64,000 nt of DNA from Odobenus rosmarus divergens (GCF_000321225.1 NW_004450464.1:3007895-3071894), one strand, 5' to 3'. Positions 35,501 to 48,977 are shown, counted from the first letter of the stretch. Notes: generated by a model from the sequence alone, not told the origin. Made by a program: numbers and translations.

Positions 35501-37608
35501 CCCTCCTCTCCCCTTCCCCTTCTCTTCCTTCTCCACCTCCTTCTCCTCCCTCTCCTCCTCCTTTATTGTATTAGTCCCTTGTTCCTGATGTCAACCTTTC
35601 CTCAGGACGTAGCCTTGGGCAAGTTTACATCGGTCTACCCCTTAATATGGAGAACAAGATCCATGTTGTATGTTCATACACAGCCTTTAGTTAAGTAAGT
35701 CACTTAGTCATGCAAATATTATTCTTAGCTCTTGAGACAGTCTTGAAACATTGAGACTTCTTTTACATCCAAACATTTTTTGAGAGAAAGAAGAGCCATC
35801 GTGCTTGAAGCTACATGTGGGCTTCTGTGAAATGGAGGTGTCGTGGTGCCATTCCAACCTTGCAAGCACCAGAGCACCATGTCTGTAATTCTTCCCCAAA
35901 GGACGAAGGGACAGGGTACCTTTGCCCAGGTCGGCATTGAATGTGTGTGTGTTCCTCACCATGTGCCGGTGTGATTTTAGTTACCATCATTCCTCAAGAG
36001 CAAGTAATTCTGCAGAAACTTTCTTCTGGGGAGCTAGGAATGAGCAATTAAAGGTCATTTTTTTGTTGTAAATGGCCAAACCCTTCTTAACAGTAAAATC
36101 CGTACCGCGTTGTTGGCTCACACAAGAACTGTAGACTCCCAGCAGGATTGGTTGAAGGACAAATCCTAGGGAAGCTCAAGTCTGGCTAGATTCCACCACT
36201 CCTTGTACATACAATGTCTCTCTTCTATGGCAGAGCAATCATGAAAAGCAAAATTAATTTAGAGGGAGAAGAAAGGAGAATTTACTGAGTCCCAAGAGGA
36301 TGTGTGCTTCCAAACTTGTAAATTACAGCCATTTGCACAGTGAGGTGATGAAACAAATCCTCACCGTACCATTTGCTCTCCACAGTGCCCTGGGCAAAGT
36401 GTCAGGTACATGCCCCCCAAGAGGTAGCTAAAGATTCCTCTCAGAAAATGTGCTATCAAAAACCAATTGTCTAAGAGTGTGCGTTTGGAAAAGAAAATGA
36501 ACCTGAGTGTCAGCGAAATAGAATAGCTTCTAGGAGTTTGGGAAAACTGTCAGATGTTCTTCTAATAGGTTTGTACAGATTCACTCACCTCTGACTCCCT
36601 CTCTTATTTCTGGGAATTTCTCCAGAAATTTGGGAGTGTTATGCAGTATAAAAGGATTGGACTCTCCTGAGCACTTTATTTAAAGGGGAAACTGAACTAA
36701 TTTTTGGTCTGTTCAAGAGGTATTCTTTTTCTCCACCTACCTCAAAGTACTAACAGAAGTACACTTGGGGAGGATGGTTGAGCTTGAGGTCAATCGATGG
36801 GATTTTCAAACGACAGGACAAGGCTGATTTTCTGTAGAAAATTTCAAGGTGGTTAATTATTTAGAAGTGCCAGAGAGACCTCTTTGTAACAGGAGGCACT
36901 CAATACATGACCGAATAAATGAGATGAAAGTACAGGTGTTGCGAATCAATGAATGGATAAACAACCAATGGTTTCAGCTCAGTGGCTCTCACACCACTCA
37001 CATTTATGCATTTGCTATAAACATCTTATGTTTAGATAGAGACCATATCACATTGGAGGGTCCTAGAGTTAAAAAGGTTATTAAGTTCGTTTAGTCTAAT
37101 TCTTCAGGGCGGATATCCCTTCTGAAAGAACATTCTAGGTGCTTACCAAGGAAGCAAGATATCCTGCCATGAGTGAGACCTACCCACAAAATGGCATCCT
37201 GCACAACTGGGTAAACATTCTTTCCGCTGGTAGGTAAAAACTCTCTTTACAATGAGGCTAGCCTAGAACCTAGCTCCATTTTATTATGCACATAAAATAT
37301 CATTGTGCAATATACATAGATTCTAAAATTTCTGGAAATAGGACTATTATGTAAATCAAGAAAAATTTGTATTTGTTTCATTTGAAGATTTTTACCAAGG
37401 GTCGGTAATTTTTTTTAGAAAATTTCTTCACTGGGAGCAATGCCATTTGTGATATTGATGTGGCAGTTGAACACACTTCTGTTAGTCTGTGTGTGTGGTA
37501 GTTGTGTTCATGGTGATAGTACATACAGGTCAAATACCTGACTACTTGTTTTGCCCCAAGTTTAGCCATTGTCCCAGCATTTACGTATTATTATTTGTGA
37601 TGGCATAC
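32534..37608. other. Intronic stretch, mostly unrecognised
   Basis: A possible minus-strand MIR trace is at 34650-34810 and a CCT-rich tract at about 35497-35563. The 124-codon frame at 34456-34830 overlaps the MIR-like part and has no domain. No gene recognised. Confidence 0.5.
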
Positions 37609-37815
37609 TTTTTTTTAAAAATATTTATTTATTTATTTATTTATTTATTTATTTGAGAGAGGGAATGAGATAGAGCACAAGAGGGGGTAGGGTCAGAGGG
37701 AGAAGCAGACTCCCCACCGAGCAGGGAGCCCGATGCGGGACCCGATCCCGGGACTCCAGGATCATGACCTGAGCGGAAGACAGTCGCTCAACCAACTGAG
37801 CCACCCAGGCACCCA
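37609..37815 (-). mobile_element. Can-SINE
   Basis: Minus-strand element with a long ATTT tail repeat (37623-37652) and the CAGTCGCTCAACCAACTGAG head, a subtype shared with 63424-63622. Its target duplication is not clear. Confidence 0.93.
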
Positions 37816-40800
37816 ACATGGCTCTTTTATATTACAGTCAGGGTCTTATATTCTTTTTAAAAAATATGTGTATGGATAGTTAGGCTACCAGTAGGTTTCT
37901 TTAAAGGAATGTCATGGGATTTGAAATTACTTATTTTTTTTTTATTACACACCTTTTAGAATGGATAAATAAAAATCAAACCAAAACGAATGAACAATCA
38001 AAGAAACAAACAGACACAAACATAACAAAACAAAAACTGTCCATACCAAGTATAGGCATGTATGCAAAATTGGAATTCCCATCAAGTTTTGGTGGGAATG
38101 TCACATATTATAGCCATTTGGAAAATACTGTTAATTTTTTATATAGTTAAATATGAACTTACTGCCCATGAGTTAGACTTGTGATTTTATCCCTTTTTTC
38201 CGGGTACCCATGACTGGTCAAGATGGATGCAGGGAAACATGGATTGTATGGAAAAAATGCTATGGAATCTGAGAAATAAAGTTCATACTAAATAAAGTAA
38301 AATTAATTAATAAGGATGAATAAATGAAAATTAAAAAAATAAAGATCAAGTAGTTACAAATCAAAACGAATTGGAAATATGTAATATGAAAAATATTAAA
38401 AGTAGTTAAAAAGAGCTCAAATATGGATACATACCAGAATGAACACAGCCAAAGATTAAATTAGTATACGGTACTATCAAAATGAGGAACTGTACTACAA
38501 AAACATTAGAAGTCCTAATTTAAAAAATAAAATTTTAAGATACATAGAAATATTGTAACTATGAATCCAATAATAGGAAAAAATAAATCAAAGGGAAGAT
38601 AGATTTGAAGAAATGAGGACTACAAATTTTTATAAGCAAAGAAATACGAAAAAAATCAGACAATAATAAAAGAAATAGAATTTTTAAAAGATGGTTTGAA
38701 TTCCAGTCAATCAGAAGAACATTACAGACTTTGTGTTTGCATATCAGAGTTACTGGCCCCTCACCAGTTTTGTTGCCTTCTCCTGGATATGCCATGATTC
38801 AGCAGTCTTTCTCTACAATTAGTTGTTTCTGAGTAAACCTAATATTCTCCTTGTATTCTACTGAGTGCAAAGTCTACTACTTGCATTATTGTATCAATTC
38901 ATTTTTATTTCCTTTCTTGGCTGGACCAGAATATAGAGAGCATCATTATGGGCCGGGCACTAAGCTAGGCAGTGAGGGTGCTGTTGATGAACAAATCTTA
39001 GTCCTGGCCCTCAATCGGGCTGTGCTCCTGTGGAAGACATGACTGGATAGGCTGGTCCTTGCAGCGTAGGGATACTTGTAAGGAAATGCCATGTGCAGAG
39101 CTAATGAGACAGCAACAGGTGGAGTGGCACCTTACCTAGACTTGAGGATCTGCGAAGGCTCAGGAGAAGTGGTGTCGAAGCTGAGACTGAAGGATGAGAA
39201 GAGAGACAGAGGGGGAGAGTAGAGGGGCGAAGAGAAGCTCTCATAGCTGTCTGTGTAGAGAGAATAGCATTGCCAAGGTCGAGAGTATAATTGAGCCTAA
39301 TAAGTTTGTGCTGCCAAGAGTTCTGCTTGGCACATGTCTCAAGAAGGAGAGTAGCAAGAGATGAATGGAAATATAGACTTCTTCATAAGTAACTTCAATT
39401 CAAATACATTGGAATGAACACCATCATGAATACACAGATCACAAGGAATACCGTTATGTGGAACAGGTAGATTAACTTCAACTAAGTTGATCAGTGCGAG
39501 TTTCTTGGAGGAGAAGTTCTTTAAATTCAGGGGGCTTTTCAAGGATGAAGAGTGTGAGCCCCAAATACTTATTACTCGAGGAACTATGCAGAAGTCCTGA
39601 AGACAAACTCAGTAAATCAGATCATATATTATAAATTGGGCTAAGTTGGACCTTTAGCTTCTTTGTGTTCTATTAATTGTCTACACATATCTTTATGTAT
39701 ATTTTGTCTTCCCCTAATACATTGAATTTAGGGAGTCTAGCCACAGAGTGTGTAGGTTGTAATGACAACTATGAGGGGATGCATAGACATAGGCTAAAGT
39801 GAACTTTCCGGAGCAGCATCGGCACCCCGAAATTAGAATGGCATCACCCTCTAGCCTTTTCATCAAAACCAGGGCCTGACTTGAGAGACTTAACACTAAT
39901 GTGTTATTCTGAAAGAGCCAATCTGATAAATCAAGTATTTCCTTGGGTTAAATGATATTGACTTAAGCATTTATTTTGGACATAGGGATTTTAAGTGCTT
40001 AGTGAAAGCAAAGCTACACATGATTCTCATCTGCATTATAGGATGTAAGTGACCATCGATTCTGCCTTCTTTGAAGCAGTCTAAGAAATATATCCCAAAG
40101 AGAGATTATGAAGAAGAAAATGCTGTGATTATTCCTAGTGCCCCTTAAGTATTAAGTTTGTATTCCTATTGAGATTTAAGTTTAAAAAAAGGCATCCTTT
40201 TCAAATATTATATGTCAAATGATTTTCAATCATCTTTGCACAGTGTGTTCTTTAAAATTCAATGTGGCCTTTCTTTTCTCTTTTAAGGATGTAGGGATAT
40301 ATGCTTTAATTTCAGGAGAGTTTTTGTTCCAGTCTCTTCTGAGGTTCTACAGTTATCTTGGTTAAAACTATATGACAGCTTGAATCACAAGTTTTGGAAT
40401 GGTAATACTTGACTATATTGTTGCCACATGCACACTGACATTTTAAAGCTCAGGTTGGAAAGGATGCTGGAATTTATTATAGCATTTGACGTAGTATCAT
40501 TTAAAAATCTGGATCCACATACACAAATTTTAGAAAGAGACCTCTTGCCCTTTATTAATTGGAAATGAGATGCCAGAGGAAAAAGGACTATCTCCCTTCT
40601 GTGGACCTCCTATCACTCATCTGTGATATAGAGACTGAGTGATATTTACCTATGGGTATCTATCTTAAATGATTAGTGGGAATTAGAGTAATTATTATAA
40701 ATTAATGGCTCTAGGAGTTGTAAAAGGTTAGATATTATGGAGTTTCATTGTCATGGAGGCAGACAATTAAGGAAATATACACTTATAGACTATACCATAG

Positions 40801-42300
40801 ATCTTGAAACATTTCTAGCCACCTTGCCTTTTATTACTTTATTCTGTATGATATGATCAGAGTTGCAATCATGGTTTTATGGATGCCTACTAAAATTGCA
40901 GTGTTTTATGGGGAAGAAAAATAATTTTTCATGAAGGCTTACGTGCAGTTCAGTTTGATTGGGGTTCTTAATCACTCTCACCTGGCCTCGGCCCCTTTAC
41001 TGAATTGTTCTGCACTTGTTTACAGCCATTGGGCTTTGAACAGTAAATCCTAAATTTGCAAGTGAGCTGTCATATAATTTAGTAAGAATGCTGATCTGCT
41101 GTTATCAGGGTCAAAGCAAGCACTTTGTAAATTGGTTTATTGTATATCACCACAGGATCACCAAATTCAATTGTAAGAATGGTTAAACTTTGAGTAAGCA
41201 AAGACGGGTGTGGGATTACAACTGCAATAAACTTGAAATTGATCATCATCTGTGGTTGAACTTATCGGAAGCAGTTGGTTTGATTTATGCAATATGGGTG
41301 AAAGGAAGAGAAAGTCATAAGTCAGCAGCTCTGGTCAGTTGACTTGCAGAAGGTCGCGGAGACCTGGTGAGTTACTGTTTGCCTGGATTTGGCAAAGCCA
41401 TGTCAGAGCAGCTTAACTGGATCTGACCAAGCCTGCTCATAAAGATGCCATTCAGGCTGCAGGCTTATAGACATATTTGAACAGTTGAATATGAAGTTTT
41501 GGACAGTTTCTAAGACAAATGGCAAATGAATTGTGAGCAGGAATGAAGCTTGAAACATCTTTATGAATGCTACTTAAATCTCCTGTTCTAGGTTAGCAAT
41601 TAGACAGTCTTATGGGTCCCGAGACAGCATGTTTATGAAACACAAGTGGAAAATAAGCCTGTGTAAAAATTTTTAGGAAGCATGGTAAAGATTAGGCATC
41701 TCTAAGAATTCTTCCAGGCAAGACATCATGACATGTTTGAAGAAGAAAACATGCATAAAATCAGTCCAGCCTTTCTAAAGGAGTGCTGGCTATTTATGGT
41801 TTCACAAGTATGCATTAGTAAGTGGGCTCTTTGCCCTTTCTGTCATCACTTACACACAATAGCAAACTTTGGCTTACCAATTTTTGCCCACAAACTGCTA
41901 TAAGAAATAACATTGTTTATCACAACCTAATGCATACATAATATACACAATGGTAGCAAAACTTTCACAAGAAACACTTATCCTTAATTCATATGATAAG
42001 CTCTGAAATACTCTATAAAATTGAAACATGAGTGCTTTGTGAACACCTGCTAAATGGTTTTAGGTCTTCCAGTTTGAAAGATACTTGAGCTGGGGGGAAG
42101 CGAAAGAAACAGGTGAAACCTCTACTTGGATGTTCCTGCTTGTTATTGAAACTTGGATAGATGGACGATACTACTCTTGTCTAGAAATCAAGTAGGCAAG
42201 CTACAATCAAAGAGCTCCTAAAATTACCATTGTACCTGTAAGAGTCATGAGAGTCTGGGAGTTGTGCAGATGGTGAGGATAATGTGCTTTTCTATAAGTT
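37816..42300. other. Intronic stretch, mostly unrecognised
   Basis: 38935-39320 has faint similarity to the old repeat at 20435 (GGGCCGGGCACTAAGCTAGGC). 39970-42300 looks single-copy. No coding exon found. Confidence 0.45.
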
Positions 42301-42309
42301 GGACCTTAG

Positions 42310-42430
42310 CACATAGGTGCACCTCCCCAAGCTGAATTCTAAGCTTCTTGTCCCTTAGCACCAAGCATAACCTGCTGCTTGTGTGTTGTGTGGTGATTAA
42401 AGAAGGGAATGGATGAATGAATGATCAAAG
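42310..42430 (+). repeat. L2-like 3' tail
   Basis: AATTCTAAGCTTCTTGTCCC, AGCACCAAGCATAACC and a GGATGAATGAATGA end resemble the L2 terminus. Confidence 0.5.
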
Positions 42431-43150
42431 AGACAGAAAGAGTCAGATGCATCCGATTCAGCATTTATTATAAAACCTTCCATGTGCAAATAGCTATGCT
42501 AAATGCAATGAACACTTCAAAAGTAAACAAGACAGGGCTCACAATTACTGGTTACGGGTATAGTAGCAGTATATGAGCAGGTGGCTATGGTATAATGAAC
42601 CTTAGGTCTTTTGTAACAGTAGCACAGTTAACAGTTTCCCTCTCAACTCTCTCCCTGAGTCCTGGAATAGTGGCAACAGTCTGCGACTGAAAATTGCAAA
42701 ACATGGGTCAATCACCTTGGCTCACCTTGCTGGATGATAACCTTGCTTGTCACTAGTAGTGACTTTTCCTTTAAACATACAGTTTAGCCATGGTCCACAC
42801 TGTCTGCCATTCTTAAAACAACTAATCCTTTTATCGCACTCCTCCTCATCTCTCTCCGGGGAATTCTTCACTCTACCTTGGCAGTCAGACATGACGGTGA
42901 AAAACCAATTTTCCTTTGAGGCAAATAGATCCATAGATCTAAATGTGGGTAGTGGAAATGGCAGATTCTGTTGGTCTAGGGGCTTTTTAATTGAATTCGG
43001 GAACCCAACTAATTGAAAGAAGAAGCCAATTAACAATATACAGTACATTTAGCTTCAGGTAGTGGTGCATTAGCACATTCCAGCTTGTAAGAACAGATTA
43101 TTACAATTTTCAAGAATTTTGTGAGCCTGTGCTTAAGCGCAGCCATTATT

Positions 43151-43313
43151 TTCTTTATTTATTTATTCATTTTGTTTGTTTATCTGTTTATTTAAAGTAG
43201 GCAACACGCTAGGTGTGGAGCCTAACATGGGGCTTGAACTTAGGACCCAGAGATCAAGACCTGAGCTGAGATCAAGCGTCAGATGCTCAACTGACTGAGC
43301 CACCCAGGTGTCC
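43151..43313 (-). mobile_element. Can-SINE, old and degraded
   Basis: Minus-strand element with the GAGA tract lost; head GACTGAGCCACCCAGGTG. The duplication AGCRCAGCCATTATT is at 43136-43150 and 43317-43331 with one mismatch. Confidence 0.9.
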
Positions 43314-43381
43314 CTTAGCACAGCCATTATTAAATTGTATAATTTGCAATTAAATAAATTATATTGAAAACCAAAGTAATA

Positions 43382-43604
43382 GGGACGCCTGGGTGGCTCA
43401 GTCTGTTGAGCGGCTGCTTTCGGCTCAGGTCATGATCCCAGTGCCCTGGGATCGAGTCCCGCATCAGGCTCCTTGCTCAGCGGGGAGCCTGCTTCTCCCT
43501 CTGCCTGCAGCTCCCCCTGCTTGTACTCTCGCTCACTCTCTCTCTCACCCACGCTCTAACAAATAAGTAAATAAAATCTTTAAAATAAAAAGAAAAAGAA
43601 AAAA
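43382..43604 (+). mobile_element. Can-SINE
   Basis: Plus-strand element with near-consensus head GACGCCTGGGTGGCTCAG and a long A-rich tail. Perfect 16-bp duplication GAAAACCAAAGTAATA at 43366-43381 and 43605-43620. It forms an inverted pair with the previous SINE. Confidence 0.95.
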
Positions 43605-43739
43605 GAAAACCAAAGTAATAAATACTTAAAACTCATCACTTTCTAATCATTTCACTATTAGTTGTACTCTTGGGGTCTTTTGTAGCTGTATGGAGGAAAT
43701 GTTAATATGATGGTGTGCTGCTCCACGACTTTTCTCTTT

Positions 43740-44142
43740 TTAATTAAGTTTTTAATTCCAGCAGAGTTAACATACAGTGTTACATTAGTTTCAGGTGTAC
43801 AATACAGTGATTCAACAATTCTGTACATTACTCAGTGCTCATCATAAGTGTACTCTTAATCCCCTTCACCTGCTTCACCCATCACCCCCTCCCTCCCACC
43901 TCCTCTCTAGTAACCATCAGTTAAAAGTCTGTTTCTTGGTTAGTCTTTCTCTCTCTCTCTCTATCTCTTTTCCCCCCTTTGCTCATTTGTTTTGTTTCTT
44001 ATATTCCGCAGATGAGTGAAGTCATACGGTATTTATCTTTTTCTGACTGACTTATTATGCTTAGCATAATACTGTCTAACTCCTCCATGCACGTGGTTGC
44101 AAATGGTAAGATTTCATTCTTTTTGGTGGCTGAGTAATATTC

Positions 44143-44176
<34 letters not shown>

Positions 44177-44275
44177 TGTTGGATGAATATGATGTTTGCT
44201 GTGAGTTTTTCATATAATGCCTTTATTATGTTTAGGTATGTTCCCTCTAGATCTTTTTTACTGGTTTCTATCATG
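43740..44275 (-). mobile_element. Old L1 3' end with internal deletion
   Basis: Antisense L1 3' UTR (AACATACAGTGTTACATTAG, GCTTAGCATAATACTGTC), then (TG)n at 44145-44175. After it a different ORF2 part follows directly (TGATGTTTGCTGTGAG, CCTTTATTATGTTTAGGTATG), so intervening ORF2 sequence is missing. The minus frame at 43999-44301 is L1-derived. Confidence 0.85.
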
Positions 44276-44626
44276 CTGCATAGCCTTTCAGAGCTCAACA
44301 TCTAAGAACATCATTTTGATAGCTAGAAATCAGCCATGGAGGAGTATTCATACTATGAGAATTGGCAAACTCTATAAATCAGGGCTCCTCCTCAAAACTG
44401 GAGAGCTAGTTGTTAAACATTTACCAACACAACACTGACTCCATGTATAATATCTCAGATACTGGGATTGATAGGCACTGAAAGGGGCAAAAAAAGAGTA
44501 AGCAATGGTGCTAAACTTTGGGTAATACAGATAAGCATGGCAATTGTGATGAGCACTCTTAGAGATGCACTGGGAGCTAGTACAGAGGTTCCCATACGTT
44601 CTCTGTTCATGGAGTCCTTAATGTCA

Positions 44627-44965
44627 GGATTCTGCAGAGAAGCAGAATCAATAAGACACACACACACACACACACACACATTCACATGTCTTTTTTAGGG
44701 ATTGACTCCAGCAATGTGATGGGGCTGGCAGGCTGAAAACTCAAGAGTCGATGCTGTAGTCTTAAAGCAAAATTTCTTCTTCTCAAAGAAACCTTAGTTT
44801 TTGCTCACAAGGGCTTTCAACTGATTGGGTAAGGCCCACCCACACTATTGAAAGTATTATTTTTTTACTTCAAGTCATACGTCTTAACCACATCTACAAA
44901 ATACCTTCATAGCAGCACAGTAATACGTGTTTCTCTGTGTTACTGGTACTAGCCACTGGACACAA
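44627..44965 (-). repeat. MaLR (MLT-type) LTR remnant with (CA)n
   Basis: GGATTCTGCAGAGAAGCAGAATC, a (CA)n run at 44656-44681, GGCTGGCAGGCTGAAAACTC, GCTTTCAACTGATTGGGTAAGGCCCACCCACA and ACATCTACAAAATACC follow the reverse complement of an old MaLR LTR. Solo LTR, no coding sequence. Confidence 0.75.
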
Positions 44966-45477
44966 AATTCTTGTACTGCCTCAGGAATATTTTTTTCCAT
45001 GACACCCCTAGGCCAGAAGAAGTACTAGCCATTTCTTCTTAAATCTGAACAATTAAGAATTTATCTCATAAGGAGCTAGTAGCCATTTGTAAACATTACA
45101 TATACATTATAGGAATGTTCTGAAAATTTAATTCTTAAATAGTCACAACTGTTTACTATTGGGCAGCACACAGCTCCTCAAAGCCTACACTCGAATTAGA
45201 CATCACCAATTTCATTTCCTGTTCCATGCTGATTTTCATATGCTACCCATGGGAACGTTAAGGAAATTAAGGAAAATTAACAAAAAAAAAAAACCAGCTT
45301 CATAAAGATAGGATGTCACTGAAGGAATGTAGTAAAATTTGATGTTGAAACTTCAGCTACTTCCCACAGTTTGTGCAGTTTCTTACACATGTCAAGTTTC
45401 TCTGGAAATTTAAGATATTCTATGATGTCTCTCAGTCTGCTGCTGTGGCCAGTGAATCTTGTCACAAGTTAGAGTGG

Positions 45478-45625
45478 TTATAAGGATGAGCTTTGGAGAC
45501 AAATCTTTTCTAGCTTGAAGAGTAAGCTACCTAATCTACAATTCTGTTTCCTAGTTTGTAAAATAAAGACAATAAAAATACGTACTTCACAGTGCCTGAC
45601 ATACAGGGAGTGCTCATAACTGTTG
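45478..45625 (+). repeat. MIR, diverged
   Basis: GGATGAGCTTTGGAGACAAA, TTCTGTTTCCTAGTTTGTAAAATAAAG and CACAGTGCCTGACATACAGG are in MIR order. Confidence 0.75.
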
Positions 45626-45740
45626 GGCAGACAGAAGGTGTATCTTGCAATGGGAGGGGAGATGGGGAATTGGGGATTCTTATCTTTGCCTTGGCATTTT
45701 GCTTATCTTTCTCTGAGATACCTAGAGAGTATAATTGAAG

Positions 45741-45887
45741 GGTGCCTGGGTGGCTCAGATGGTTAAGCGTCTGCCTTCGGCTCAGGTCATGATCCCAGGG
45801 TCCTGGGATCGAGTCCCGCATCGGGCTCCCTGCTCAGCGGGAGCCTGCTTCTCCCTCTGCCTCTCATGAATAAATAAATAAAATCTT
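45741..45887 (+). mobile_element. Can-SINE, short and young-looking
   Basis: Plus-strand element close to consensus (GGTTAAGCGTCTGCCTTCGG, GGGTCCTGGGATCGAGTCCC), lacking most of the CT-rich segment. Perfect 18-bp duplication at 45723-45740 and 45888-45905. Confidence 0.96.
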
Positions 45888-45905
45888 TAGAGAGTATAAT
45901 TGAAG

Positions 45906-48360
45906 TTTTCTGTGCTTATATAACTTTTAGTTTGAGTCTGAAATACAGAAATAATGAGAACAAGATTTCTTTACTGGTCTTAATTCTTGAAGAACTCTCT
46001 TGAGACCAACAAATTAACATTTTGAATGTTGAAGAGATTTTGTTATCATTTGACTACTTTCTATTTGAAAAGTTTATATTGAAATACAAACTTGATGAAT
46101 CTTATTCTCAAAAAGGTAGGAAAGGAAAGGTCTTCATAACATGTTTGAAATCCTCTCTGTGCACTTGTTGGAACAGATTTACACATTAACTTATGAGGTT
46201 CCCTCCAAAGGAATTTTGCAAAATACTGAGTGAACAATTTATAACTAAAAGAATTAGTATTTAAAGTCTTTATTGGGAAATTGACAACATCAAAGGGTGA
46301 CACTAATATAGGTTATTTGAGGGATAAGATCTGCTGAAGTAGAACATTAATTGAATCTTAAAAAACTTGCGTGTAACTTTGAACATTCTGATTATGGTAG
46401 TGAACAACTCTGCTAAAGAGCAGCCCTTAAAGATATGAAAGGATCATTTGTAATAACACTTCACGCTGAAAAATGTTGATGAAGTAATTTTTCGGAGGTT
46501 TTGGGAATGTGAACTTAGAGAAATGAACTAGAACATATATTTAAAAACTATTGCTTTCCTATTTTCTGCCACTCCTGATTAGCTTGTAAAGGAGCTTTAT
46601 GAGACTGAAAACAGTCCAGGACTATTAACTCCAATTTAAATTATTTCAGCTATCAGAAACTCTAGTTAAAAGTTCACTTATATATTCTAGAGTTTTTTAT
46701 GTCCCTAAGCCTGTTTCCTTAGATTATTTGCTCCATTCAACTTCCTAGGCACTAGATGAACAAACGGAATGGTTATTTGAGGTGACACATCGAAAGAGGA
46801 GGAGACTTAGCTTGGTACCAGACATGGCTAATTGACAGTGGGGATTTTAAGAGTTCAAGGAGGAGAGCACTCTGGCATAGACCACACACGCTCAAGAGGG
46901 CCAAGTCCAAAGTAAATATCGCCCTGTCATCAAGTGGAATTTGGAGGTTCAGAAATGAAAGTGCTCTGCTGTGTGAGATCTTGTCATCTTCTTTGCCCTT
47001 GTTAGTTTTTGATTTCCTACCTACCTTTTAGGAAATGTAAGGTTAGTAATTTCCCTGCACGCTCCAAACCTCTCTAAAAGCTCTAGTCTGTGAAATGTGA
47101 TGCATCTGGGGCACTTCATCTTGGTTGTTTGGGATGTGCATTCTGAGGTCCCCCCGTGTCACCTCCGAGGGCAGGGAGTCTGCTGCAGCAGACCCACAGA
47201 GGCTGGCTTCTGTGGTTAACGAGGTCCTCCTGTCTCCTGCTCACCAAGTCGATTCCTGGCGGTTTTCAGACCCAGGGCCATCCCTGGAGGGAGCGCGATT
47301 TGGCAGAATCACATTTCTCCTGTCACCTCTGTGTCTTGGAGTGAAAACAAACATCTGGGCAGGCATTTGGGGAAAGATATTGTAAAGAGTGACATGGAGT
47401 TCAAAGAGGCATGTAAAGGGAGGAAGAGCCCATGGCTTCTTTCTTCGAAAACAGATGACAGTTTTATAGCCTGACTGTATGTCCCTGAGTGAGCTCAGTC
47501 TCTCACTTCCTGGTGGAACTCCCTTCTCCCACTTCTGTCATTTCCCTTGTTGACAGTACAGCTGGTGGAGAGTTCTACAAAAAAGCAGGAACCTGGGAAT
47601 TCACCTGCATGACCAGCACGTGCCCCAAAAAAGCATGCACCTTTGTAAGCTGATGGCATGACACTGTGCCTGATCTTGATGGACATGAACCTATCATCCT
47701 GAGTTGCACACGGGTTTCAATAAATGTTTGATGAGTGAAGGTGCGGTCATCGTTATTTTCATCCCACAGTTTTTGCATTTATGGTCTCTTATCCTGGTCT
47801 CCTGGAATGAACTATTTTAGTATGTTTAATATTAGCGATCTTGGAGGTATCTAGCGGCACTCCTGTTGAGCTAAATGTTGTATCTAATTATGTAATAAAT
47901 AACATAGAGAACCTGAGGGAATTTGAGAGAGTGTGTGGCAAGCTTGTAAAGGACAACACTTTCTTCTCCTTCATAAGTTACCACTTTGGAAGCATCTCAT
48001 TATTATATCAAATACTCATGTTAGGAAGCACGATGTTCGTAAGCTGAGAAAAGTTTCACATTCTTGTCATTCGGGCAAATTGGAACAGGAAGGGCTAGAG
48101 CTAACTCTTTATGTGGTAGAGTAGCTGCCACGTATGATTTCAGAGTGTAAGTATTCAAGTGGAAGGTCCCGGTGGTCTTTCTTATGACTGCTCTAGTGTT
48201 TGCTCACTAAAAGAGCCATAGCTGATGCATAAATGAAGAGGTGGGACTGCCTTCTGATAAAATGTTAGTTATGGACAATTGAATTTGAATTTCATATAGT
48301 ACAAAATATCATTCTTTTGATATTTTTCCCCAACCATTTTGTTCTCAGGGCGTGCAAATA
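45906..48360. other. Intronic stretch, mostly unrecognised
   Basis: A GC-richer patch at about 47140-47310 and an L2-like tail near 47670-47750 (TTTCAATAAATGTTTGATGAG). No gene recognised. Confidence 0.5.
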
Positions 48361-48410
48361 CAGATGGTGGGCCAGATTTGGCCCAGAGGCCATGGTTTAC
48401 AAACCCCTGT
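48361..48410 (-). mobile_element. hAT-type MER element, terminal 50 bp
   Basis: GTGGGCCAGATTTGGCCCAGAGGCCATGGTTTACAAACCCCTG matches the terminus of the family at 29296-29790, in reverse orientation. Confidence 0.75.
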
Positions 48411-48911
48411 ACTAGGGCCAAAACCAAAATAAATGAACAAACAGAGTCAGAACAAATCGTGCAGTTGTCCTAAGTCTTTCTGGCCATTTGAAGTGACCAG
48501 GTTGCTTTGACAAATATCAGGGACCTCAGATTGGGGGAGAAAGGAACTGTACTTCAGTGTGTCCATTCTTCCACAACCTTCTTATCTAGCGTATGTTAGA
48601 AAGAAAACAAGGCTCAGCCTTGATTCAACCACACGTTTCACAACCCCGGATGCTGTATGCTCAGGGACATCAGCATGATCTCTCTCTAGACACTCTAACG
48701 AGTACTTTGCATGGAATATTGAACAGCAGGATTCTGAAACACTCTTCACTTTCTCTGTGCTTGTCTATGTCTGTCTCTCCATGTCTCTAGTTATCTCTCT
48801 GCTTGGGCCTGCATGAAGGTGTTGACTTCTTGAGGACACTTCCAGTTCTAGAAAATATCTAATAATGCATTGAATCAGAATGGCAGCTCCCTACGTGTGC
48901 CTTACTACCCT

Positions 48912-48951
48912 ACACACACACACACACTCACACACACACACACACACACAG
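48912..48951 (+). repeat. (CA)n microsatellite
   Basis: CA run with one interrupting TCA. Confidence 0.95.
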
Positions 48952-48977
48952 TAAGTTTGGTTTAAAGTTGTCCTGTG

